Positions 28,401 to 40,400 of a DNA stretch of 64,000 nucleotides are shown in pieces (within the stretch, counting starts at the first letter, position 1; each line of letters opens with the position of its first letter). The stretch comes from Caprimulgus europaeus (lineage: Eukaryota; Chordata; Aves; Caprimulgiformes; Caprimulgidae). The stretch is from positions 35,072,339 through 35,136,338 of the forward strand of contig OU015532.1 of assembly GCA_907165065.1 (NCBI GenBank), written 5' to 3'. Under the pieces are notes generated by a model that was not told where the DNA came from, did not search any database, and saw only the letters and a list, made by a program, of their open reading frames with translations. The position numbers were made by a program, and so were the translations under genes.

Positions 28401-31400
28401 TCTCTGATCTTTCACTAGATCAGGTTGCTTAAAGCCCCATCGAACCTGACCTTGAGCACTTCCAACAATGGGGCATCCACAACTTCTCTGAGGAACCTAA
28501 TTCTAGTGTCTTAACACTGAATATTCACAGATATGTGAATCTAGTATTTCATAAATAACTAAAGAAAAAAAAATTAGCACATATCAATGTGAGCTTTATA
28601 AAGAGGGCATCATTTACTGTGTCTTAGTACTCTTGCATCAGGCTACAGTGTGAACTTGAATGATTTCAGCTGAGCATGTTCTGACTTGCAAACGGTGTCA
28701 AAGAACTTAAGTGACTTGCTCAGTTTATGCACTTTTCTGCCATGTATCAATTTGAGGAATGTTGACTCACTCTAAAAGCAGAATCATTCATAAACCAGAC
28801 AAAGGCAAGACGATGTCTTCATGACTATGAACAAAAAGATTCTGATGGTGTTTTTGAGGAAATAATTTCACTGTTAAACCCGTGGGAGTCTGCTTAAAGC
28901 TTCTGATTACTGAATGCTTTTATCCCAGGTCGAGTACCCAGAGCTGTAGCATCTGTCAATCAGCATTTACTAGCATCTGATGATGTGGTGAGCTGCTGCT
29001 TGGATTTAGGTGTACCCAGCATTTCATTCCGCATTAATGGACAACCTGTACAAGGAATGTTTGAGAACTTCAGTACAGAAGGGTTTTTCTTCCCTGTTGT
29101 AAGCTTATCAGCAGGTGTAAAGTAAGTAGAACTTAATATTTTGATTGTTGTTTTCTTTGCCATCTTGCCACACAAACTGTCGTCCACATTAATGTGTGAT
29201 TTGTTCTGTTTCGTTATTTCCATTTTGCCCAGTCAACAACTGGGAGGGAGGGAGAAAGGTACTGATTTGTTTAGTGATGATTTCACTTACGGGTGACATG
29301 TGAGCCTGTTAGCAATTTGACCAAGTCACAGTGTCTGAAAATTATTATTTTATGGGTATTTGGTGACCTAGGGGAAATTAGGTTTTTTCTCATTACAATT
29401 ATCAGTAAAAAAAAAAAGCACATTAGAAACACAGCACCACATGTGCCACTAATTAAAATTCTCACTGACTTTCTCAGCAGGAAGTAGAAAACCCAAATTA
29501 TGATGAAAACTCTGATACTATATTCACAGTAGGAAACATAAAGAACTGATGAGAAGCAGTGTTAGACTCTCATTACTAATATTGTCCATTTCTTAACTGT
29601 TTTGTAGATAAAATCACTGAGATTCGAACTTACCATTTTCAGGCTTCTATTGTTATCTTACCTTTAATTCATTCAGAAAATCTTCTGAAAATGTCAGTCT
29701 ACTTAAGTGGCGAAAATATTTGTGTTAACATTACAAAGCTGACACAACAACAAAAGCCAAGCTCTTGCACTGTTCTACACACCACCACTTTCTGTTCAGT
29801 TCATCTTAGAGTGTCCGTTGCTGATATTGACAGGCAACAATTTTAGGAAGGAAAGACATGAAGATAATTAAGGAGAATTCTTCATTTAAAAAGGTTGGGA
29901 ATTTTGTCTTTTATAGGCTGAGCATGATTTCTGCATACAATATAGATAAGTTATAGAATTTTTTCACTGTGAAACAATACTAACAATCTAGATGTCAGTA
30001 GCTGCCAGAAACTGCCAAACTTAGAAGAAATAACCAGGAGCAGAATAAAGAGATTGTGGTGAAGGAGCGAAAAGATGCAAAGGGCTGGCTTTTATTTAAA
30101 GGAAGGTTTCTCTTATACATGGCAATTTTTGGGAAAGAAAGTTTTGGTGTGGCCAGAATAGACAGTATTTAGCTTTAATGAGTGAAAGAAAGCTCAGGTT
30201 ATAAATAGTTCATGCATTTAGCAGTTAACAACAACAAAAAAACCCTTTGTTTCTCTGAGTTGAAGTAAATCACATAACTAGTTCTGTGTGGGCTTTTCCT
30301 TCTGTGATCAATGCATAAATATTTTGAGCATCTCATGCTTCAGAGAGCCTCCCAGGTGACAATACTAAGAGAGACCAAATAGAATGAGGAAGGCAGGGCT
30401 TAATAAAGCAATTTTAATTTATTCTCTGGGAGTGACCCTACTATGTAGTTGAATTAGTATGAGAGCTTTTGAAAATGTTAATTATTTCTTTCTGCAAGAA
30501 ATCTGCCTGAATTGATTACTTCAATTATTTTTCTTTGTTTTTATTTTATGTTGGTTATATGTTTTATGAGAGCATTTTCCCTTGTAGTTAATAGTTGCTG
30601 AGGGCAGTAGCAGGTTGTGTGTCATTGTATCTGTCAATGTCACAGAAATGTTATTACATGGGAATCCTGAGTTCATGAAGGGAGGAGAATGTTCTGCACT
30701 GGGCACAAACTCTTATCTTTCTACGTCTGTTGTGGCTCCCCTGATTTTCCTCTGCTTTCTGGGACTTTCTCAGTCTCTTATTCGTGGCCTCCTTCATTAT
30801 TCCATTATCAATTTTTCCTCTCTAAGCCGTTGTCTTTGTATTCACACTGTCTCTTACTTTGTAGGCATTTTCTCTCTTTCTATCATTTTTTTCCTCCTTC
30901 TACCAGTGGTGCTCTAAGCTGTGCTTGTTGTAATACAGTATAGCTGTTCAAATAATTAAGGAATTTAAACAGCAACTCTATTGAAAATTCATTTTCTTTC
31001 CTTCTGTTTTTCTTTTCTTCTATGCCTATTTATTTAACTTCTCCTTAAAAAGTGTGTTAATGCAGAGATAAAGAAACAAAATATGAAATTAACTTCACAT
31101 GAGAGATCCAACATGTTTTTAGGGAAGTTAGGGTTCTGGATGTGTTGATGTGAAAAGTCAACATCTTAGAAGTAGATCCCTGGTGCTTTTAGTAATTAAA
31201 TATGAGGTACATTAAATACTGTTATCATGGGGGTCTTGTCTTTCACAGACAGCTTTTGTAAATAAGCAAAAGACTATTTAGTTGTAGTAGTTTAACTTGG
31301 CCAGCAGCCAAACACCAGACAGCCACTCTCACCACCCACCCCCCCTTCATCTCCACCCAGGGAACAGGGGAGAGAATGGAGGGGTAAAGGTAGGAAAACA

Positions 31401-34400
31401 CGCAGGTTGAGATAAGAACAATTTAGTAATGGTAATAATAATATAAATAAATGGGTGTGCAGTGCAATTGCTCAGCACCTGCCGATAGCGATCCCGGAGG
31501 AGTGAACAGTTACTCTGAAACTGCAATCCAGGAGGAGAGAGCCCGAGAAATCCCCAAGAGAATCCCCCTGCTTTCTGGTCAACCCTCGTTAATGTGCTGC
31601 ACGTGATGTGATATGATTTGTAATATCTCATTGGCATATCCAAATGCCAACTTTGGGTTTTGCTAATTACTACACACCCCCTCTCTCAGTGCCTTGCACT
31701 TGCAAACTAGCAAAACACTGTGTCCTTTGACTTCCAGCAGGAAGTAAAAGCATTAGTACATGATCAGCATTCATCTCATAACAAATCCCATAGTGAAACC
31801 AAAACATAGTGCTTTTTAGCTACTGAGAAGAAAATTAACTCTATCCCAGCAAAACCAGGACATTAGCATAGACTGATCATTCAGGCTATGAAAACTAAAT
31901 ATAGCTGCTAGCAAATTGCTAGAATTATAGGCACAGTTACCCATGTGCAGCCCAACTCCAAAATGAAGCAAAAGGAGTAGTAATTAAGCTAAATTAATCT
32001 GTTTAACTATTTCTGGCTGTTAAAATGCTCTATATTTGATTTTCAGGAGAGTGCTTTTTAAGGTTAAGGTCAGACAAATTTAAACAAGTTTTTCAAATTG
32101 AAAAATCTGAACATTTCCTTTAAAATGAGACAAAAAGCCACAGTTTCTTGGAGTGTTCAGGTTTTTAAAAGACAGTGTGCAGCTCTGGGAGAATATAGCC
32201 TGTGTGGAGGTTTAGATAACTGCCATGAAGAGCAGGGGGAAAACTGGCCGCAAGGAAAAGATCAGGTAAGATTGAATGGTTTGCTACAACTCAGAAAAAT
32301 TGACCAAGGCGACAGGGAGAAAGGAGCTATTTACTGGGATATGGCTGGCAAGGGGAGAATTGCATGAGAGTTTTTTCATTTTGATTCTTTCTTTGACTTT
32401 TATCTATTTAGGAAGTTTGACTTCTAGTCTTAAAATAAAATTGACCTTTTAGTTTCAAAGTATTTTGTACTATGTGGAGGCTTGCCATAAGTAGAGGTCT
32501 AAGCTCAAAGTTGACAGCTCAAATTTTTAGCTTCCTTGAGTTCATTCAGATATTTTAACGATATATTTTTTAAATGAAATTAGAAAGTTCAAGATTAATA
32601 GAAGTAATCAAGCATAATCTATTTCTTGTGGACACTGAATCGTTTCAGATATTTGTGACTTGTGCTTTTGTATATCCTGTTTGAGATAACTTGTGTGTAT
32701 TAATTTTTCTCTTCTTTTTATATTATTAATGTCTCTTACTGTGAATGAAATATGTTGATCTGATAGTTCTGGTATTTCTAGAAGTCTAAGTAAAGAGTGG
32801 TATAGACTTCTTCTGGTCACTCCATTACAACAAATGTATGGGCTATTTTTTAGGGATAACAATTGTTTTTAATTTTCTGCAGTTGTTTACCTCTAGAGTT
32901 TGCCTACGTGAGTATGAAGTTGGATAGTTTTTATCTTGGTTGTTTTGCCTAGTATATTCTTAAATTTGTATGAAAATATATATCTACCTGAGGAGAAACA
33001 GAGAACTTCAGGGATTTAATAGGAATCTTAGTTCATGCCTGAAACTCATTCCCAGTTGTAGTATTTGGTATAATTTTGTTTGCTTGATTTATGTATTATG
33101 ATTATAGTGGGGTTTTATGACTGTATCTTCTGTTGGTGTGTTGGATTTTTTTTCCCCATGTGCCAACTGCCCACATTAGTGCACTGAAAAGTTACTTTAA
33201 AATTTTTAAGTGGTATATAAATAGTCCTTATGGGATTTTTTAGAGTAACTGTCCAATTTAAATTAGATTTGTGTTTCCAAATCATTTAAATGCATTAAAA
33301 ATTTTGCAATCTACGACCATTTTTTTTAAGTAAGACACTTTTTTTTTTCATATGCTACTGCAATGAATAATCAGTTTTGCTTTAGCCAAAACAAATTTTC
33401 AAAAAAACAGTGGGCAAGAGATGGAGTATAGTGATAGTATCTGCTAGTATGAAAGCTTGGTAGCTATTTGGTGTATATCAAAGTATAAGATACACTTGTA
33501 TTTTTGTAAATGCTATTCAAGTAAATGTTTAAATTTCCAAATTATTTATTTATAATGTTAGTATATACTGACTGTTTAAGAGTATGATTTCTTCTTTGAA
33601 AATTGCACAGAGTTCGTTTCTTATTGGGTGGACGTCATGGAGAGTTTAAATTTCTGCCTCCTGCTGGCTATGCTCCCTGTTATGAAGCATTGCTTCCAAA
33701 GGAGAAGATGAAACTGGAACCAGTGAAAGAATATAAAAGAGATTCTGATGGAGTGAGGGATTTGCTGGGTACAACACAATTTCTTTCCCAAGCTTCCTTT
33801 ATCCCTTGTCCTATAGACACCAGTCAGGTATGTTAAGTATCCAATAATGGGATTGTAAAATATGTCTTAAGAAGATTTAAATTCACAATATAACAACTGA
33901 GCTAGCTCTAGCTTGCCCCCTTTCTAAGGAATTCATCATTTGTGTGTTGTGGTGTACTTAACTGAACTAGATGATCTTGGATCTACAAGGTGTGGTAACT
34001 GAAACCTTTTCTTATTTGTGGAATTGTTCTTTCCTTAGGTTGCTCTTCCTTTTCATCTTGAAAAGATCAGGGACAAGCTAGCTGAAAATATCCATGAACT
34101 GTGGGGAATGAATAAAATAGAACTGGGCTGGACATATGGCAAGGTATGTTTTCAATGACCTGGGTGGGTTCAGTCACCTGTATTAGGTTAAGCCTCCTAC
34201 CAGAAAACCTGGACTTGAAGTTGAATGAAGTATTTAATGGTGTTCTTTACATTCCTAACGATTGGTGAACATGTAAGCTGGTGGGAGACAGTGATATTTA
34301 CTAGTGATTAGAAGGCAAATTTGGAATGTAAATAAGATAAATATTTTAGCACTATAAGTAATTAACTGTTTGAAATAATATTTTAATTGAGAAACATACT

Positions 34401-37400
34401 AGCTATACCAAGATAAAATTCTACTGAAAATCGCACCAATAATGATTAACTACTCAACTAACTCTGTGGTTACTCTAGTGTTGGGGATCAAAGAGGTAAC
34501 AAGCAAAAAGCCTGTTGTGGAAACTTATGGAATCATAGAATGGTTTGGGTTGGGAGGGACCTTAAAGATCATCCAGTTCCAACCCCCCTGCCATCAGCAG
34601 GGACACCTTCCACTAGACCAGGTTGCTCAAAGCCTCATCCAACCTGGCCTTGAACACTTCCAGGGAGGGGGCATCCACAGCTTCCTTGGGAACCTGTTCC
34701 AGTGTCTCACCACCCTCACAGTGAAGAATTTCTTCCTAATATCTAATCTAAACCTCCCCTCTTTCAGCTTAAAGCCATTTCCCCTTGTTCTATCACTACC
34801 TGCCCTTGTAAAAAGTCCCTCCCCAGTTTTTTTGTAGCCCCTTCAGGTACTGGGAGGCCGCTATAAGATCTTCTTGGAGTCTTCTCTTCTCCAGGCTGAA
34901 CGGCCCCAGCTCTCTCAGCTTGTCCTCACAGCAGAGGTGCTCCAGCCCTCGGATCATCCTTGTGGCCTCCTCTGGACTTGTTCTAACAGGTCCATGTCTC
35001 TCTTGTGTTGGGGGCTCCAGAACTGGACACAGGACTCCAGGTGGGGCCTTACGAGAGCAGAGTAGAGGGGGAGAATCCCCTCCCTCGACCTGCTGGCCAC
35101 GCTGCTCTTGATACAGCCCGGGATACGGTTATCGGCACCTGGGCTGCAAGTGCACATTGCCGGCTCATGTTGAGCCTCTCATCCACCAGCACCCTGAAGT
35201 CCTTCTCTTCAGAGCTGCTCTCAAGCCACTCATTGCCTAGGCTGGATTTATGTTTGGAATTGCCCTGAGCCAGGTGCAGGACCTTGCATTTGGCCTTGTT
35301 GAACTTCATGAGGTATCACAGGCCCACCTCTCAAGCCTGTCAAGATCCCTCTGGATGGTGTCCTGTCCCTCCAGTGTATCAACTGCACCACACAGTTTGA
35401 TGCCATCAGCAAACTTGCTGAGGGTGCACTCAACCCCACTGTCCATGTCTCCGACAAAGATGTTGATCAGCACCGATCCCAATACCGACCCCTGAGGGAC
35501 ACCACTCGTCACCAGTTTCCACTCGGACTTTGAGCTGTTGACCACAACTCTTTGAGTGCGACCATCCAGCCAGTTCCTTATCCACCTAGTGTCCATCCAT
35601 CAAACCCACATGTTTCCAATTTAGAGACAAGGATGTCATGTGGGACAGTGTCAGATGCCTTGCACAAGTCCAGGTAGACGGCATCAGTTGCTTTAGCCTT
35701 GTCCACCAATGCTGTAAACCCATCAGACTGGTCAGGCGTGATTTGCCCTTGGTGAAGCCATGCTGGTTGTCACCAATCACCTTCTCATTCTCCATGTGCC
35801 TTGGCATAGTTTCTAGGAGTATCTGCTCCGTGATCTTGGCTGGCACTGAGGTGAGACTGACCGGCCTGTAGTTCCCTGGGCCTTCTTTGTTTCCCTTTTT
35901 GAAAATGTGGGTTATGTTCCCCATTTTCCAGTGTGCAGGAACTTCAGCAGACTTCCAGGACTTCTCAAATATGATAGGCAATGGCTTTGCAATTTCATCT
36001 GCCAGTTACCTCAGGACCCATGGATGCATCTCATTAGGTCCCATGGAATTGTGCACCTTCAGGTTCCTTAGGTGGTCCCAAACCTGATCTTCTCCTACAG
36101 TGGGTGGTTCTTAATTCTCCCAGACCCTTCGTTTACTTTCTAGCAAAGGACTTGGGCAGTGTGGCACGAGCCCTTGCTGGTGAAGACTGAGGAAAAAAAG
36201 TCATTGAGCACCTCAGCCTTCTCAATATCCTGGGTGACCAGGTCTCTTGTTGCCTTCCGGAGAGGGCCCACATTTTCCCTAGTTTTCCTTTTCTCCCTAA
36301 CATACCTGTAGAAGCTTTTTTTGTTGCCCTTGACATTTGCCCTCTGGCCAAATTTAATTCTGTCAGGGCCTTGGCTTTCCTAACCTGGTCCCTGGCCACT
36401 CCGGCAATTTCTCTGTGTTCCTCCCAGGTAACCCATCCTTCCTTCCACCCTCTGTAGGCTTCTTTTTTGATCTTAAGTTTGTTCAGAAGCTTTCTGTCCA
36501 TCCATGCAGGCCTCCTGCTGGTTTTGCCTGCCTTCCTCTTTGTTGGGGTGCACCGCTCCTGGGCTTGGAGGAGGAGATCCTGAGTATAAGCCAGCTGTCC
36601 TGCACCCCTCTTCCCTCCAAGAATTCATCCCACAGTACCTGACCAAGCAGGTCCCTGAAGAGGTCAGAGTCTGCTCTCCTGAAATCCAGGGTGGTGAGCT
36701 TGCTGTGCACCTTCTTCACTGCCCTGAGGATCTCGAATTCCACCACTTCATGGTCACTGCAGTGAAGGCTGCCTGAGAGCTTCACATTCCCCACTAGCCC
36801 CTCCTTGCTGGTGAGAACAAGGTCTGGTATGGCACCCTGTCTCGTTGGTTCCTTGACCACTTGGAGGAGGAAATTGTCCTTCATGCATTCCAGGAACTGC
36901 CTGGATTGTTTGTGGCCTGCTGTGTTGTCTCTCCAGCAGATGTCGGGGTGGTTGAAGTGCCCCATGAGGACCAGGGCTTGTGAACGTGAGGCTGCTCCTA
37001 TCTGCCTACAGAGGGCCTCATCTGCTTGGTCTCCCTCGTCTGGTGGCCTGTAGCAGACCCCCACTGTAATATTTGCTTTCCCTGCCTTCCCTTTAATCCT
37101 GACCCATAAGCTCTCATTTAGCTCCTCATCCATCTCCAGGTGGAGCTCCATACACTCCAGCTGGTTGTTGACATAGAGGGCAACACCGTCTCCTCATCTC
37201 CCCGCCTGTCCTTCCTGAAGAGCCAGTATCCTTCCATTCCAACACTCCGGTCATGGGAGCCATCCCACCGTGTCTCTGTGATGCCAATCAGGTCATAGTC
37301 CTGCAGGTCACACACATCTCCAGCTCCTCTTGTTTATTCCCCAAGCTGTGTGCATTGGCATAGAGGCGTTTCAGTTGGGCCTCCAGTGAAGTTGACTTTG

Positions 37401-40400
37401 ACTTGCTGGCTGGGGCAGCTGGAAGGTGATGGTGCTCCACAGGCAAGTACCTCCCAGGGTTATCATTAGCAGGCCCAGTTATATCCCCTTCCTCCTTCCA
37501 GTCTAGTTGAAAGCTCTGTCAGTGAGCCCCGCTAAGTGCTCCATTGTCATGGCTATTGAAGTTCTGAGCTTTACTGACCTTTTAATGTTTCTGAGCTTTG
37601 GCAATTGAAAAATGTTTTTATATGTGAAATGTCATGCCTCTTAGTTGCCATCAAGATAGAAGCACTTGGCATTGAGTGAAAGAGCTTGTTTAATTAAGTC
37701 AGATATGTATTCAAAGACTTACATTGATATCAGAAAAGAATGATCTGCTTTATTATTCCAGTAGAGCTTGGAAAACGTTTCCAAATGATTATTTAAGTTT
37801 TTTGAATCAGAATGTGTACAGTAGATCTGATTGTGGTGCTCTATTGAGCATCTTGCTCAGGCATTCAGCAGAAATGTTCACTGAGTTTCCAGACTCGCTT
37901 TCTTGTGTTTCGTGTATTTATGCAGAACACATGAAATAACTCTATTTTTTCTGGTTTTGTTGGTTATGGATGAGCACCTATAGTGTGCATGATAAATAAA
38001 TCATGGGAAAGTTCATTTCTATAATGATGAGTAACTGTCATTAAGCAAAGATAAATGGTATTGTTTATAATGTCTTCATTATTGCAAAGAATTAACTGAT
38101 TTTTCACTCTGATTCTGGCTTGAATCTGGTGTCAGGAAAGTACTCTTTCTGTTGCTTTGTTACAGATACGGGATGATAATAAAAGGCATCATCCTTGTCT
38201 TGTGGAATTCTCAAAATTACCTGAGACAGAGAAGAATTATAATCTACAAATGTCAACTGAAACCCTCAAGTGAGCTTTAAATTTAAAAGAAAATAAAGTT
38301 GTTTTTTTAAAAAAAATTATGCAAGCACTTCATAACTGTTGTAAGATATAAAAACATCGGAATATCTCATTCCAAGTGTGCTCTGCTAACTTAACTAGAA
38401 GTTCCAGGAACACACTCTGAGTAATTTAGAAAAATCTTGTCTCTACAGAGATACAAAGTGAAAACAACACCAAATCCCGTTGGTTTTAATAAAGTGGCAT
38501 AACTTTCAAGCCACAGATTTGTACCTTTTTAGACTTTAATGGTTTTATTTATTATAAGTTAAAATATTTAGATTTTGAAATGGCATTATTTTGAATTACC
38601 TCCCTGGTTTTTAAAAATCATTAGTTCTGCGTATTTATACTAAAACCAAAAGAAATTTCTCAAATGAGTGAGTACTGTAATGTTGTGTCTCACTACAGCC
38701 GTTTTTTCATGTTGGCAGAACCCTTTTGGCCCTTGGATGTCACATTGTTCATGCTCATCCAGCAGCTGAGGAAGATCTTAAAAAAGTCAAGCTTCCTAAA
38801 AAGTATGTTCCTTACGGTAACTATTATATATTATTTGTAACTACAGGATATTAATCAACCAAAAATATTGTAAGGTCATTTAAAAATACTTGATATGAAC
38901 TTCATACCCGATACGGACTTACAGAGCAAATGGTTGATGATGTTGCCTGTGATGACAGTTAACTCTGAATACTCCTGCACTACATCACCTTGTGGAGTGA
39001 TTCACAGAGACACTAATAGTCAGGTACTTAAACCACATGGAATTATATTGGTGTTACATGATCTTAGAATAGATACTCCAAAGTTAAAAGCAACCTTTTA
39101 GTGCTTTCCTGTCACATAGCAAAGAACAGTATATGAACGTGATGGTAAATTGATCTCCTTGAAAGAGGGTATACTCTTTTCATTTGCACCTCTCTTTCCC
39201 TCCCCTCCAAGAAAGCGTTTGTTCAACATACACACATTTCCACCGACATTCTTAATGCATTTCTTTAAAGAAGGTAAAAAAATATAAAATTACTATGCTT
39301 ATAATGTTGCACATTTCTAGGAAATATATATATATATATTTATATTATTGCATAAAATACAAGTTTTTGCTTTAATTTTTATTTGGCAGCTAAATTATGG
39401 CAGCTGCAGCTAAAATACTGAATGACCTTTTTTATTTATACTTCTTTAAGTCATCAGTAGTGATCACCCCAAAAGTGGCTTAGATTAATCAAGGATTACA
39501 TCTGTATTTTAGCCTTGTCTGTGAGAATTCCGTAGTCCTCCTGGGACAGATTGAAGCCCTGTCCTGCAGCAAAACTTGAAGACAGAAACAGTAATTTGGA
39601 TACTTGCCATTTCACATCAGTTTATCAACCCACAGTATGTCTTTTTTCCTGAAACAGCTTTATCCATGAGAAACAATGTTAGGTTTTATAGAGAGCAGTA
39701 AAAGAAGTAGTTTCATGATATGGGAGATGGTAGTCTTGATCCAGTCCATGGCATTTATTAAAAAAAAAGGAAAAAAAGAACCTTTACCAAGGTTTATACT
39801 GCAGGCAGTCTATCCTAACACTGTTTTGATACTGTTGTCTTCCATAATAGAACAAATACATCTTAGCTTCTGACTCTTGCTAAAATATCTGCTGCCTACA
39901 TGAATCATCCTAACAAATGGAAATGATCTGGTTTGAGCAAGAGAGGGTCTGCATATGTCTAGAACAGCAGAGTGGTCTTTATACTATGTGGAAGGGTTGG
40001 AGAGGGTAATACCTACTACTAAAAAACTACTAAACTTATTATTCAATGAAAAAGTGAGAAGAAAAAAAGTTAAAATATGTTTTCTTCTGTTCAAAAACTG
40101 GTAACACAATCTTTACAGACTAATGTATAAAAAATACCATACTTAAAAATGCATAAAAATAATTTCATAAGAAGTCATCATGCAGACCTTTAATATAGAA
40201 ATTACTTGAAAGGTTTAAATGACAAATATAAAAAGTATACAAAGTACTCATTTAATAACTATTCTATTTTTTCATAGTAGCTATTTAGGGATGCACATAC
40301 AGATCTGGATCACATTTATTTAGATAGGGTGCGAGTACATGGAAAATGAGACTCTGTTGGAGGACAGTTTATGTCCTAGTCAATGACCAAATGCAGTGCA

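Noticed and set aside
38803-38820. Extension of exon 15 past aag to KKYVPYG
   Set aside because: Using the gtatgt donor two bases into the codon restores the family sequence KLPKNYMMSNGY across the junction.
39315-39345. (AT)n run as a notable microsatellite
   Set aside because: Fewer than a dozen units in an AT-rich intron; ordinary.
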